From positions 3,938,378 to 4,002,377 of the forward strand of contig NZ_LT799418.1 in NCBI RefSeq assembly GCF_900162725.1: a DNA stretch of 64,000 nt. The letters run 5' to 3'. A program made the translations under genes and the position numbers. Shown here piece after piece: positions 37,141 through 46,939 of this stretch. The DNA is from Parabacteroides sp. Marseille-P3160. Its GTDB lineage: Bacteria > Bacteroidota > Bacteroidia > Bacteroidales > Tannerellaceae. Within the stretch, counting starts at the first letter, position 1. The number at the start of each line of letters is the position of its first letter. Under the pieces are notes generated by a model. It was not told the origin of the DNA and searched no databases. It saw nothing but the letters and a program-made list of their open reading frames with translations.

Positions 37141-37665
37141 ATGAAAAACCGAATGAATACGAGAAGTGATTTGTCGTCCGAGGAAGACCCGGAACCCATG
37201 GAGGATATCTTTCATTACAAAGACCCATCCATCACCCTTTTTAATCACTATATGGAAGAACACATCTCTCCCGGGAAACAACAAACGTTCCTGTTCGGGA
37301 TCTACCTGAAAGGATTCCGCCTCTGGCGCAAATGGCCCCTGAAATACCGCCGGTTCTTCGTCAACCTGGTCTGCAGCACCCGCCAGCAGTTCCTCGACTT
37401 CCTCCGGGAAAACACACCGCTAGGAGCCTTACTCTATACCCTCCCCGACAAGGACTGGTTCATCAAACTCATCAACCTGTATTGGCAGACCGCCGGCTCC
37501 CGGTCGGTCTCCCCGCAAAGGATAGCTTTCGCCCTGTCACTTGGCTTTGCCTGCAACCTGAAAATGAAATACCTTGCCGACCGCATTCGCTATGCCCGCC
37601 CCGATTCGGACGAGCTTATCACGTTGTATAAGAAAGTGACTTTGAATGATATCGATGAAATGTAA
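37141..37665 (+). CDS. unrecognised 174-aa protein
   Basis: A soluble-looking protein of 174 residues without signal peptide. It is acidic at the N terminus (SSEEDPEPMEDIF), then rich in aromatic and basic residues (KGFRLWRKWPLKYRRFFVN), with an all-helical look. I do not recognise any domain. The codon use is like the GC-richer core. It stands alone between a palindromic repeat element and a 700-base gap; the inverted motif aaaatttaaacagttac ends 19 bases before its ATG. Confidence 0.65.
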   Translation: MKNRMNTRSDLSSEEDPEPMEDIFHYKDPSITLFNHYMEEHISPGKQQTFLFGIYLKGFRLWRKWPLKYRRFFVNLVCSTRQQFLDFLRENTPLGALLYTLPDKDWFIKLINLYWQTAGSRSVSPQRIAFALSLGFACNLKMKYLADRIRYARPDSDELITLYKKVTLNDIDEM

Positions 37666-38373
37666 TGAACGATGAAAGAGGAACGGGGAGCTCTGCTAAA
37701 GGGTAAAAATGAGTGGTAAGGCATATAAAAGCTGTTTGCAAAGCGGGAGTAACGGACTTTCAATAATCGATACAATTCGGCGGGATTACAGAAAAAACGG
37801 AAACGAAAACAGACATCTATACTTTAATACAAACTATTATCGAATAAATAACCTATAAAAACACGAATCAAGACAAATTGTCAATATAAAATCTTTTATA
37901 GATTATTGGGCTACCGATATTCATCAATTTTAGAGCCCTCTATTTCTTAAATAAACCTTATCATTGCAAGAATAATACAAATTGATATTAGACGAAATTT
38001 GAAATGAAGGAATTTACTCTCGGTTCTCCTTGCCGTTCATTCTTCAAGCCCTGCTTACTATGAACGGTACCGTCGGATTACTCCGGCAAACCGGCGCCGT
38101 CAGATTGTACGGTTGCTATTTACCGAAGAGAGAACCCGGGAAAAAGGCGTCTGGAAACAGCGCTTGAAAAGAATTCCGAAATTGAAGGAAAACATAGAAC
38201 CGATTGCCTGATATTCTCATTGCAATCGGCTATTTTATAAGAGAATATAAATGTACAGCACGCTTTTTTCGTCACCCTGGAAATGGGACTGACGAAACGT
38301 AGTGTGTCTAAGGGTAAGGTTGAAATAGACTGCATTTTTATTGTTTTCATATTTTCGTCCATCATTAATTACT
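37666..38373. other. gap before the polysaccharide locus with a possible small gene remnant
   Basis: Mostly AT-rich non-coding sequence. From about 38046 to 38210 a basic coding-looking stretch (AYYERYRRITPANRRRQ, then LLFTEERTREKGVWKQR) ends in TGA, but it lacks a start and is frameshifted relative to a short ORF MKEFTLGSPC just upstream. It may be a decayed gene; I cannot name it. No promoter of the consensus type is obvious before the dehydratase gene. Confidence 0.35.
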
Positions 38374-40341
38374 ATGGGAATATATACACACTTAAGAAGG
38401 CTTACTCAATCCCCCTATTTGAACAGGTGGATTGTATTCATAGGAGACTCGTTTCTTTCGTTAGCGGCAACCCTATGTACATTATTTTTCTTGCATTTCC
38501 TGCGCGGCAACTCGTTTCCGCTGCTTACCAGCGTAAAATACCTGTCGCTTTCGCTCGTTTGCAGTGGAATCTCTTTTCTAGCCTGCGGCACTTATAAAGG
38601 GATCATCCGCCATTCCACCCTCTCCGAAGCCGGACGCCTCGGCCTGGCTTCATTAATGAAAGCGCTGTCCATTTTTGTCTTCGCTTCGTTCGTCTTAAAA
38701 GACATTTCCCTCCATATCCGTACGATCGAAGCGGTGATGGACGGCCTGTTCACCTTCCTTATCCTCAACTCCTCCCGTATCACCATCGTCATGCTTTACC
38801 ACGTGGTAAAGAACAGTTTCGCCAATAACTACGACCGACTCCTGATTTTTACGGGCGACGACGACCGGGATACGGATACTGCACCGTTTTTCAAAAACAG
38901 CAAATACCAGGTCGAAGGCTATTTGCGCGTGGGAAAAAGGAAAAGAATGCGCATAGGCGAATATAAAGTCTATTTTGTCAAAGAATTCAACCAGTTCAAA
39001 CTTCTTGTCACCCATATGCGGATCAAGAATGTCCTGTTCATCAATCGCCGGGACGTCGAAAACGAACAGGAGCGGATCATTCGCTTCTGTGAACGGATGA
39101 AGGTGGGAATGCTGATGCTGCCTTCCATAGATGAACTAAAGGACGGAAAGATAATCAACCGCAACTTGCCCCAGATACATATCGAAGACCTGCTCGGACG
39201 CGAAGAAATCGACATCGACATGGACGAGATTGCGCCGGAATTCGCCGGCAAGACGGTACTGGTCACCGGCGCAGCGGGCAGCATAGGCAGCGAACTCTGC
39301 CGCCAGTTGGCCCTTATGGACGTGAAGCGGTTGATTCTCTTCGATTCGGCCGAAACGCCGCTGCATAACGTGCGGCTCGAGTTCCGCCGGAAATTTCCGG
39401 AACTGGATTTTGAGGCGGTCATCGGCGACGTACGTGTCCTGGAAAGGGTGCATATGCTCTTTGAGAAATACCAGCCGCAGATTGTCTTTCATGCAGCGGC
39501 TTACAAACATGTGCCGCTGATGGAGGAAAATCCGTGCGAAGCAGTGCTTGTCAACGTAATCGGCACTCGTCAGGTAGCCGACATGGCGCTGAAATACAAG
39601 GCGGAGAAGATGATCATGATCTCCACGGACAAGGCGGTGAACCCCACCAACGTAATGGGCGCTTCAAAGCGGTTGGCCGAGATCTACGTGCAAAGTCTCG
39701 GTAACGCCGTCAAGAAAGGTTCCATCAAGGGAACGACGCAATTCATTACTACCCGCTTCGGCAACGTCCTGGGAAGCAACGGCAGCGTGATCCCCCATTT
39801 CCGTGAACAGATTGCGAACGGCGGGCCGGTCACGGTGACCCATCCCGACATCATCCGTTTCTTCATGACCATCCCTGAAGCCTGCCGGCTCGTGATGATC
39901 GCCGCCTCCATGGGAGAAAGCAACGAAATCTTCGTCTTCAAAATGGGGAAACCGGTGAAGATCGTAGACCTGGCCACGCGGATGATCGAACTGGGGGGAC
40001 TGGTTCCCGGAAAGGACATCAAGATCACATTCACTGGTCTTCGTCCCGGCGAAAAGCTCTATGAAGAGATGCTGAGCAACAAAGAGAACACCGTCCCCAC
40101 GCGGAATGAGAAGATCCTTATTGCCAAAGTACGCGAATATAATTATTTCGATATCCAAAACAGCTTCAAACAATTCGAGCAACTCTCGCGCAATGTCGAG
40201 ATTCTCCCGACGGTACAGTTGATGAAGCGGATCGTCCCCGAGTTTATTTCGCAGAATTCCAAGTTCGAGACGTTGGATAATATCCCCGCTCCCATCCCCA
40301 TACCCGTCCCGGTACCCGTGGAAAACAATAACACCCACTAA
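38374..40341 (+). CDS. membrane-bound nucleoside-diphosphate-sugar 4,6-dehydratase (CapD/WbpM type)
   Basis: Protein of 655 residues with four N-terminal membrane segments (to about residue 135), a CoA-binding-like domain, and a C-terminal SDR domain of the FlaA1/WbpM type. The cofactor loop is VTGAAGSIGSEL (about residues 300-311). The active-site stretch STDKAVNPTNVMGASKR carries Met where short-chain enzymes have the catalytic Tyr, as in WbpM. It probably converts UDP-GlcNAc to a 4-keto-6-deoxy sugar for surface polysaccharide. The ATG at 38374 is preferred to an in-frame TTG at 38341. A proline-rich tail (IPAPIPIPVPVPVE) ends the protein. Confidence 0.9.
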   Translation: MGIYTHLRRLTQSPYLNRWIVFIGDSFLSLAATLCTLFFLHFLRGNSFPLLTSVKYLSLSLVCSGISFLACGTYKGIIRHSTLSEAGRLGLASLMKALSIFVFASFVLKDISLHIRTIEAVMDGLFTFLILNSSRITIVMLYHVVKNSFANNYDRLLIFTGDDDRDTDTAPFFKNSKYQVEGYLRVGKRKRMRIGEYKVYFVKEFNQFKLLVTHMRIKNVLFINRRDVENEQERIIRFCERMKVGMLMLPSIDELKDGKIINRNLPQIHIEDLLGREEIDIDMDEIAPEFAGKTVLVTGAAGSIGSELCRQLALMDVKRLILFDSAETPLHNVRLEFRRKFPELDFEAVIGDVRVLERVHMLFEKYQPQIVFHAAAYKHVPLMEENPCEAVLVNVIGTRQVADMALKYKAEKMIMISTDKAVNPTNVMGASKRLAEIYVQSLGNAVKKGSIKGTTQFITTRFGNVLGSNGSVIPHFREQIANGGPVTVTHPDIIRFFMTIPEACRLVMIAASMGESNEIFVFKMGKPVKIVDLATRMIELGGLVPGKDIKITFTGLRPGEKLYEEMLSNKENTVPTRNEKILIAKVREYNYFDIQNSFKQFEQLSRNVEILPTVQLMKRIVPEFISQNSKFETLDNIPAPIPIPVPVPVENNNTH

Positions 40342-40403
40342 GCGATCGGGAATACGAAAATCAAATAGACTCCGGATCAGTCATACGCTTCACCGAAACA
40401 TAA

Positions 40404-40541
40404 GGATTATACCTGGCAGAACTTAAAAGGGCATTGGGCGATCGGAAAATCGATATCGTATTCGATAACGCACAGACTCGCTCGAAACAAAATTTTTACC
40501 GCTCAATTATCAATAATCGTATACGAATAACCGAACTATAA
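40404..40541 (+). pseudogene. remnant of an MNT-type nucleotidyltransferase
   Basis: A 46-codon open stretch between stops encodes LAELKRALGDRKIDIVFDNA followed by SKQNFYRSIINN. This looks like the C-terminal part of a minimal nucleotidyltransferase (MNT), usually the antitoxin half of a HEPN/MNT pair. The N-terminal GS-x10-D motif is missing. Weak but consistent with the fragment that follows. Confidence 0.45.
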
Positions 40542-40550
40542 AGACCTACC

Positions 40551-40667
40551 ATGATTTTACACAAAGAAAAAGACAAACTGAAAACGGCTTATCAGATATC
40601 TAAAATTCATTGGGAAAGGATGCAGTACGCTTACGGTAAAAAACGGATTTTCCGATATAAATCATGA
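40551..40667 (+). pseudogene. remnant of a HEPN-type partner gene
   Basis: An ATG ten bases after the MNT remnant opens 38 codons (MILHKEKDKLKTAYQISKIH, then WERMQYAYGKKRIF) before a stop. The opening resembles helical HEPN-type proteins that accompany MNT genes in Bacteroidales, cut off after the first helix. Assigned mainly by its position; family membership is uncertain. The rest of the 431-base gap (40668-40772) shows only a possible hairpin (gacgcaaagttttatgcgtt). Confidence 0.38.
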
Positions 40668-40772
40668 GAACGGAGTTGATTATCAATGTTTAATGAATTT
40701 TAAAGACGCAAAGTTTTATGCGTTTCGAGTCTTTTCCTCTAAGAAATAAGTATAAATAAATACCAATATAAG

Positions 40773-41972
40773 ATGAAAGCAGTATTTATGGGATTAGGAT
40801 ATATCGGCCTGCCTTCCGCAGCCATCGCGGCAAGTAAAGGGGTGGAAGTAATTGGGGTCGATGTCAATCCCGAAGTAGTTGATACTATTAATGCCGGAAA
40901 AATCCATATCGTAGAACCGGAGTTGGACAAAGTTGTAAAGCAAGTAGTGGAAAGCGGACAATTGAAGGCTCAGTTGAAACCCGAAGAAGCTGACACTTTC
41001 CTGATTGTGGTTCCTACTCCATTCCGGCAAAACCACCGCCCGGACATCTCTTACGTAGAATCGGCCACCCGCGCCGTGATTCCCTATCTGAAAGTCGGTG
41101 ATTTGTATATTATCGAGTCGACATCCCCGGTAGGAACTACCGAAAAAATGACCGAGCTGATCTGGAAAGAACGTCCCGAGCTGAAAGGCAAACTATCTAT
41201 CGCCTACTGTCCGGAGCGGGTACTTCCCGGTAATGTCATTTACGAATTGGAACATAACGACCGGGTGATCGGCGGTATCGATGCAGAGTCAACTGAAAAA
41301 GCCCAGGCGTTCTACCGTTATTTCGTCAAAGGAGATTTGCATGCTACGAACGCCCGTACGGCCGAGATGTGTAAACTGACGGAAAACTCTTCCCGTGACG
41401 TGCAAATAGCTTTTGCCAATGAACTTTCTATGATTTGCAGTAAAGCCGGCATCAATGTCTGGGAATTGATTACATTGGCTAACAAGCATCCGCGTGTCAA
41501 TATACTTCAGCCCGGATGCGGAGTCGGAGGCCATTGTATCGCCGTAGATCCATGGTTTATCGTTTCCGATTTTACCGAACAGGCGCAGATTATTAAACGG
41601 GCGCGTGAGACAAATGATTACAAGGCCGACTGGTGCGCCAATCAAGTTTTGGAAGCTGCCCAGGCCTTTGAGAATCGGACCGACCGTATTCCGGTCATTG
41701 CCTGTATGGGATTGGCCTTCAAGCCGGACATCGACGACTTGAGGGAATCGCCTGCCAAATATATCACTTCCCGTATCATTGCCGAATCCAACGCGGAAGT
41801 ATTGGTGGTAGAACCTAATGTTACCATGCATAAGAGCTTTGTATTAACAAATTACCAGGAGGCCTACGATAAAGCAGACATCGTCGTTTGGTTAGTCAAA
41901 CACAAAGAGTTTTTGACCATAATACCCCAAGTCGAGAAGATAGAATTGGACTTTTGTGGCATAAGAAAGTAG
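40773..41972 (+). CDS. wecC: UDP-N-acetyl-D-mannosaminuronate dehydrogenase
   Basis: Protein of 399 residues of the UDP-glucose/GDP-mannose dehydrogenase family. NAD-binding loop GLGYIGLPSAAIAA (residues 7-20); the thioester cysteine in PGCGVGGHCIAVDPWF (about residue 250); the ESTSPVGT motif near 112. With WecB next door it makes UDP-ManNAcA from UDP-ManNAc by two oxidations. WecC and WecB genes are 18 bases apart. The GC-moderate composition differs from the AT-rich transferase block further on. Confidence 0.95.
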   Translation: MKAVFMGLGYIGLPSAAIAASKGVEVIGVDVNPEVVDTINAGKIHIVEPELDKVVKQVVESGQLKAQLKPEEADTFLIVVPTPFRQNHRPDISYVESATRAVIPYLKVGDLYIIESTSPVGTTEKMTELIWKERPELKGKLSIAYCPERVLPGNVIYELEHNDRVIGGIDAESTEKAQAFYRYFVKGDLHATNARTAEMCKLTENSSRDVQIAFANELSMICSKAGINVWELITLANKHPRVNILQPGCGVGGHCIAVDPWFIVSDFTEQAQIIKRARETNDYKADWCANQVLEAAQAFENRTDRIPVIACMGLAFKPDIDDLRESPAKYITSRIIAESNAEVLVVEPNVTMHKSFVLTNYQEAYDKADIVVWLVKHKEFLTIIPQVEKIELDFCGIRK

Positions 41973-41990
41973 AAATAGAAAGATGGCATA

Positions 41991-43139
41991 ATGAAGAAGA
42001 AAATATTGTTGGTTTTCGGGACTCGCCCCGAAGCCATTAAGATGGCTCCTTTGGTAAAAGAATTTCAGAAACATCCGGAACAATTCGAGACTAAGATTTG
42101 TGTAACTGGACAGCATCGACAGATGTTGGACCAAGTGTTGGAAGTTTTTGAAATTAAACCGGATTACGATTTAAATATTATGGCTCCCAATCAGGATCTT
42201 TACGATATAACTTCCAAAGTGCTCTTAGGGCTGCGTGATGTGTTGAAAGACACGAAACCGGACATCGTCTTTGTACATGGCGACACGACTACCTCGATGG
42301 CTGCAGCCTTGGCTGCCTTCTATCAACAAATACCGGTCGCCCATGTCGAAGCAGGACTACGTACCCACAACATTTACAGTCCCTGGCCGGAAGAGATGAA
42401 CCGACAAATCACCGGTCGCATTGCCACATACAACTTAGCGCCCACCCCTCTCAGCAAACAAAACCTGCTGGCGGAAGACGTAAAAGAACAAAGCATCACG
42501 GTCACCGGAAACACGGTTATTGACGCCCTTTACTTAGTCGTAGAAAAAATCAAAAACGACAAATCCCTTTCCGAATCATTGAAGAAGCAACTGAAAAGCG
42601 CCGGATACGACATCCCTCGTTTGAAATCCGGCAAAAAGTTAGTTTTGATTACCGGCCATCGCCGGGAAAACTTCGGAGAAGGCTTTATCCAGATGTGCAA
42701 GGCTATTAAAACCCTCACGGAGAAATATCCGGACGTAGATTTCGTTTATCCCATGCATTTGAATCCCAACGTACGTAAACCTATCAAGGAAGTCTTTGGA
42801 GAAGAAGAACGTTCAAATATTTTCTTTATTGAACCCCTGGAATACCTGCCATTTGTCTACCTAATGGAGCAAAGCACCGTGGTCTTAACCGATAGCGGAG
42901 GCATTCAGGAAGAAGCCCCCGGATTAGGCAAACCCGTATTGGTGATGCGCGACACCACCGAACGTCCCGAAGCCTTGGAAGCCGGAACCGTAAAACTCGT
43001 AGGCACGAATTATGACCTGATCATTTCGGAAGTTGCAAAACTGTTAGACGATCAAGCCTATTACGACACCATGGCGCAAGCCAATAACCCGTATGGGGAT
43101 GGAAAGGCTTGCGAAAGAATTATTGAATTCATAAAATAG
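41991..43139 (+). CDS. wecB: UDP-N-acetylglucosamine 2-epimerase (non-hydrolysing)
   Basis: Protein of 382 residues converting UDP-GlcNAc to UDP-ManNAc. GT-B-like fold with the opening [15 protein letters not shown], the catalytic region [16 protein letters not shown] and [21 protein letters not shown], the [10 protein letters not shown] block and the [27 protein letters not shown] signature. It supplies the WecC dehydrogenase. The next reading frame, an rmlA pseudogene, starts 6 bases after its stop. Confidence 0.96.
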   Translation: MKKKILLVFGTRPEAIKMAPLVKEFQKHPEQFETKICVTGQHRQMLDQVLEVFEIKPDYDLNIMAPNQDLYDITSKVLLGLRDVLKDTKPDIVFVHGDTTTSMAAALAAFYQQIPVAHVEAGLRTHNIYSPWPEEMNRQITGRIATYNLAPTPLSKQNLLAEDVKEQSITVTGNTVIDALYLVVEKIKNDKSLSESLKKQLKSAGYDIPRLKSGKKLVLITGHRRENFGEGFIQMCKAIKTLTEKYPDVDFVYPMHLNPNVRKPIKEVFGEEERSNIFFIEPLEYLPFVYLMEQSTVVLTDSGGIQEEAPGLGKPVLVMRDTTERPEALEAGTVKLVGTNYDLIISEVAKLLDDQAYYDTMAQANNPYGDGKACERIIEFIK

Positions 43140-43144
43140 TATTT

Positions 43145-44011
43145 ATGAAAGGGATTGTACTTGCAGGAGGATCCGGAACGAGGCTTTACCCGATAACTAA
43201 AGGCGTTAGTAAGCAATTATTGCCCATCTAGGATAAGCCGATGATTTATTTATCCCATTTCGGCATTAATGTTGGCAGGTATTCATGAAATTCTTATCAT
43301 ATCTACCCCTTTGGACTTACCCTGATTCAAGCGATTATTAGGAGACAATTCAGATATTGGAGTACATTTCGAATATGCCGAACAACCGAGACTTGATGGT
43401 TTGGCACAAGCGTTTATCTTCGGAGAAATATTTATTGGGAAAAATGCTGCATGTCTGGCACTGGGCGATAATATTTTCTACGGACAAAGCTTTCCTTCCA
43501 TGCTTCGACAAGCGGTAAAAGATGCAGAAAAGAATAGCAAAGCTACCGTTTTCGGATACTATGTGAATGATCGGAAAGGTAGTAACCAAGTTTGATAAGC
43601 AAGGCAATGTGCTGAGTCTTGAAGAAAAGCCAGCTTATCCTAAATCCAACTATACAATAGTAGGACTTTATTTTTACCCGAATAATGTTGTAGATATTGC
43701 AAAAAACAGTAAGCCTTTGGAACGAGGAGAACTCGAAATCACTACTGTGAATCAGTTTTTTTTGAAAGACGAAGCATTGAAAGTACAACTTTTTGGACGA
43801 GGTTTTGCATGGCTGGATACCGGTACTCACGAATCATTGTCGGAAGTGTCCACATTTGTAGAAGTCATTGAGAAAAGGCAAGGATTAAATATCGTACATT
43901 GAGGAAATTGCGTGGCGTAATGGTTGGATAAACAATGATGATTTACGTCGATTAGCAGAACCCATGAAAAAAATGAATACGGTCAGTATCTGTTATAAAA
44001 TTGGCGAATAA
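43145..44011 (+). pseudogene. rfbA: glucose-1-phosphate thymidylyltransferase, decayed
   Basis: Starts [18 protein letters not shown], the RmlA nucleotide-binding loop, then hits a TAG at codon 30 where the family has LLPIYDKPM. Later segments are in shifted frames: [22 protein letters not shown] (about 43420-43490), [24 protein letters not shown] and DTGTHESL (43567-43902), and a final [12 protein letters not shown] piece reaching 44011. Several frameshifts and a stop make it nonfunctional. It would have made dTDP-glucose, the first step of dTDP-rhamnose synthesis. Confidence 0.93.
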
Positions 44012-44038
44012 ATAGGTGTACTCCTAAATATTTCAAGA

Positions 44039-45069
44039 ATGAATAAAAGAAATATTTTAATTACAGGTGGTGCAGATTTTATTGGTAGCCATCTTGTACG
44101 CTTATTTGTGAATAAATATCCACACTATCGGATCATCAATTTAGATAAACTGACGTATGCCGCCAATTTGGTAAATTTAAAAGATGTAGAGGATAAGCCG
44201 AATTACGTGTTTGTAAAGGGGGATATCTTTAAGAGCATTCGGTTGACGGAGTTATTCATTTGGCAACCCAAAGCCACGTAGATCGATCTATCACAGATCC
44301 TTTTTTATTTGCAAAAACGAATATAATGGGTACTCTGAATTTATTGCAAACAGCTAAGGAAAATTGGGTAGATGATTATTCAAATAAGTTATTTTATCAT
44401 GTTTCTACAGATGAAGTATATGGGGCATTGGATTTCGATGGCACATTCTTCACTGAAGAAACCCGTTACGATCCGCATAGTCCTCTCTGCTTCGAAAGCT
44501 TCTTCTGATCATTTCGTACGGACTTATCATGACACCTACGGTTTGCCAGTAGTTATATCCAATTGTTCCAATAATTATGGGAGTCATCAGTTTCCTGAAA
44601 AATTAATACCTCTATTTATCAATAATATCAGGAACCATAAACCACTCCCGTGTATGGAAAAGGAGAAAACGTAAAGGATTGATAGTTTGTCGAAGCCCCA
44701 TGTTCGGGCTATTGATATGATTTTTCATAAAGACAAAATAGGAGATACATATAATATCGGAGGTTTCAATGAATGGAAAAATATAGACCTTATTAAAGTA
44801 CTTATTAAAACAGTTGACCGGTTATTAGGTCGACAAGAAGGTGCATCCGAGCAATTAATCAATTATGTAACAGATCGGAAGGGAAATGACCTTCGATATG
44901 CCATTAATTCTAATAAATTTAAAAATGAATTGGGATGGAAACCATCACTGAAATTTGAAGAGAGAATCGAAAAACAGTCAAATGGTAATTGGAGAATTCA
45001 GAATGCTTGAATAGTATAATCAATGGAAACTATCAAAAGTATTATGAAGAAATGTATATAGAAAGGTAA
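44039..45069 (+). pseudogene. rfbB: dTDP-glucose 4,6-dehydratase, decayed
   Basis: The frame opens MNKRNILITGGADFIGSHLV, with Asp replacing the last Gly of the NAD-binding loop. It then breaks into at least four shifted pieces: ATQSHVDRSITDPFLF (44260 on), [11 protein letters not shown], the YxxxK-region [21 protein letters not shown], and the C-terminal IGDTYNIGGFNEW / ELGWKPSLKFEE. The family tail NYQKYYEEMY is still readable up to 45069. Frameshifts near 44250, 44490, 44680 and 45008 mean no working enzyme. Confidence 0.92.
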
Positions 45070-45125
45070 CGAATTATAAAGATATTAGTGGTTTTCGAGT
45101 ATATGAATATAATGACGACAAAATA

Positions 45126-45402
45126 GAAAGCATTGCCATTATTGCCTCTAAGATATTTTCTGACGATCAGAGATATTTCTTTGAATCTTATTTTCTAAAA
45201 GATTATGAAGAAAAAGTATGTTAAGGCTATATTTATACAGGACGATGAATCGAAATCCAGTTATGGAGTATTAAGAGGATTACAATTTTAAAAGACACCT
45301 TATGTACAATCAAAGCTAATATGGATAGTAAAAGGTTTGGATATTGCAGTAGACATAAGAAAAGGCTCACCTACATTTGGAACTAGTAAAGAAGTGCATT
45401 GA
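45126..45402 (+). pseudogene. rfbC: dTDP-4-dehydrorhamnose 3,5-epimerase, decayed
   Basis: Readable RmlC pieces: FSDDQRYFFESY (about 45156-45192), then FIQDDESKSSYGVLRGLQF, an in-frame TAA where the family has the HFQKPP region, KTPYVQSKL and VKGLDIAVDIRKGSPTFG before a TGA. A frame change occurs near 45215. The C-terminal half is missing. It follows the rfbB remnant directly, so the former order was rfbA-rfbB-rfbC. Confidence 0.85.
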
Positions 45403-45757
45403 GAGATTTGCCATTTCGCAGTAAAATTTTCATAGAATCTATTAGGATTCTACTGCTAATAGCTTATTAGTTATTTTTTAATCTCACTAAAACAATTATC
45501 TTGCAATAAGATAAACTTTAGATCGAAGACAAACATATAGCAATATTCATTTTTCGGCGAAACCCATATATAAAAACCATTTAAATTAATTTTCAGCTTT
45601 ATATTTCTGGAATCTATTTAAAATTATTATCAGATATTTTCTTCCAAAATTTTCCTGGATAATTGAGTAACTGAAATTACGGTTTTTACTGATTATAAAA
45701 ATATCAAATAAATTTAGATACGAGTTTTCAATTCTATAATTCTCATATATTATAAAA
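45403..45757 (+). promoter_or_regulatory. AT-rich leader before the polysaccharide transferase block
   Basis: No gene is seen in this 355-base gap. The stretch aacaattatcttgc (45491-45504) is identical to the sequence over the presumed nanA -7 box (16791-16804), with TATCTTGC as candidate -7 element. If used, it gives a leader of about 250 bases before the pyruvyltransferase ATG. No UpxY/NusG-like antiterminator gene, common at Bacteroides capsule loci, is present here. Confidence 0.4.
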
Positions 45758-46936
45758 ATGCAAATAGGAATTATTTGGGCAACCCCATACGCGACAAATT
45801 TAGGGGTTTCTGCTTTAGCTTACTCTACTATCGCTCTAATTGATGATGTTTTAAAAGAGAAAAAACAAAAAGCTACATTTGTTTTTATAGGTACATCTAG
45901 ATGGGGTAAAGATTTTATATCGATTGGCAATAAAACTCACGAGATAGACAATATTGCTACGATTAATTTTATTTCTGATTTCAGTGCTATTACAAAGCAT
46001 CAGTTATTACGTAAGATTCTGAAATTAAATATAGTATTTGATATTGCAGCAGGTGATAGTTTCTCTGATATATATGGAGTAAAGCGTTTTCAGCGAATTT
46101 TGTTCTCAAAAAAAATTTTTCATTTTCTTGGAAAAAGGCAAGTGCTATTACCTCAAACAATAGGCCCTTTTAATGACCCCAAAATTGAAAAAGCAGCATT
46201 TAATACTATGAAGAAATTATCTTTTATTATGTGCAGGGATAAACAAAGTTATGATTATTGTGAGAATTTTATACCAAATGATAAATTGCAAGAATGTATT
46301 GATTTAGCGTTCTATTTACCCTATACACCAATAACTTTTGATAGAAATAAGATACACGTGGGAATTAATCTATCCGGACTACTTTGGAACGGTGGGTATA
46401 CTGAAAATAATCAATTCAATTTAAAAATCGATTATAAGGATTTAATGCGAAGTATAATATCTTTATTTTATTCAAATAAAGATATTCAGCTACATTTCAT
46501 TGGGCATGTTATTCATCATAACAATCCTGGACTTGAAGATGATTATACTATTTGTGAATTATTAAAAAAGGAATATCCAAATGCACTTATTGCTCCTAAA
46601 TTTAACAACCCTATAGATGCTAAAAATTATATTAGCGGAATGGACTTCTTTACAGGTGCCCGCATGCATTCATGCATTGGCGCTTTTTCATCAGGAGTGG
46701 CGACATATCCATTAGCCTATAGTAGGAAATTTAACGGGTTGTTTAAAGATACTTTACAATATCAATGGATGGCTGATTGCACAAATGAAGATAAGAATGA
46801 TATAATACATAATCTCCAAAATGCATTTCAAAATAGAGAGATGCTGAAAAGAGCAACGATTAAATCAAATAAAACAATCGTAAAAGAACGAATTGAAGAA
46901 ATAAAATTGATAATTGCAAATTCGCTAAAAATATAA
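45758..46936 (+). CDS. polysaccharide pyruvyl transferase family protein
   Basis: Protein of 392 residues of the PS_pyruv_trans family, related to CsaB/WcaK, usually adding a pyruvate ketal to sugar residues from phosphoenolpyruvate. Signature regions are the N-terminal GIIWATPYATNLGVSALAYS, LLPQTIGPF (about residues 126-134), the HFIGHVIH block and the C-terminal ARMHSCIGAFSSGVATYPLAYSRKF. First gene of the AT-rich block, followed 3 bases later by an F420-hydrogenase-beta-like Fe-S protein; these two are often neighbours in surface polysaccharide loci. Confidence 0.9.
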   Translation: MQIGIIWATPYATNLGVSALAYSTIALIDDVLKEKKQKATFVFIGTSRWGKDFISIGNKTHEIDNIATINFISDFSAITKHQLLRKILKLNIVFDIAAGDSFSDIYGVKRFQRILFSKKIFHFLGKRQVLLPQTIGPFNDPKIEKAAFNTMKKLSFIMCRDKQSYDYCENFIPNDKLQECIDLAFYLPYTPITFDRNKIHVGINLSGLLWNGGYTENNQFNLKIDYKDLMRSIISLFYSNKDIQLHFIGHVIHHNNPGLEDDYTICELLKKEYPNALIAPKFNNPIDAKNYISGMDFFTGARMHSCIGAFSSGVATYPLAYSRKFNGLFKDTLQYQWMADCTNEDKNDIIHNLQNAFQNREMLKRATIKSNKTIVKERIEEIKLIIANSLKI

Positions 46937-46939
46937 ATA

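Noticed and set aside
39664..40338. A 224-residue minus-strand frame opposite the CapD/WbpM gene
   Set aside because: The plus-strand gene has clear motifs throughout this stretch; the minus frame is its shadow.
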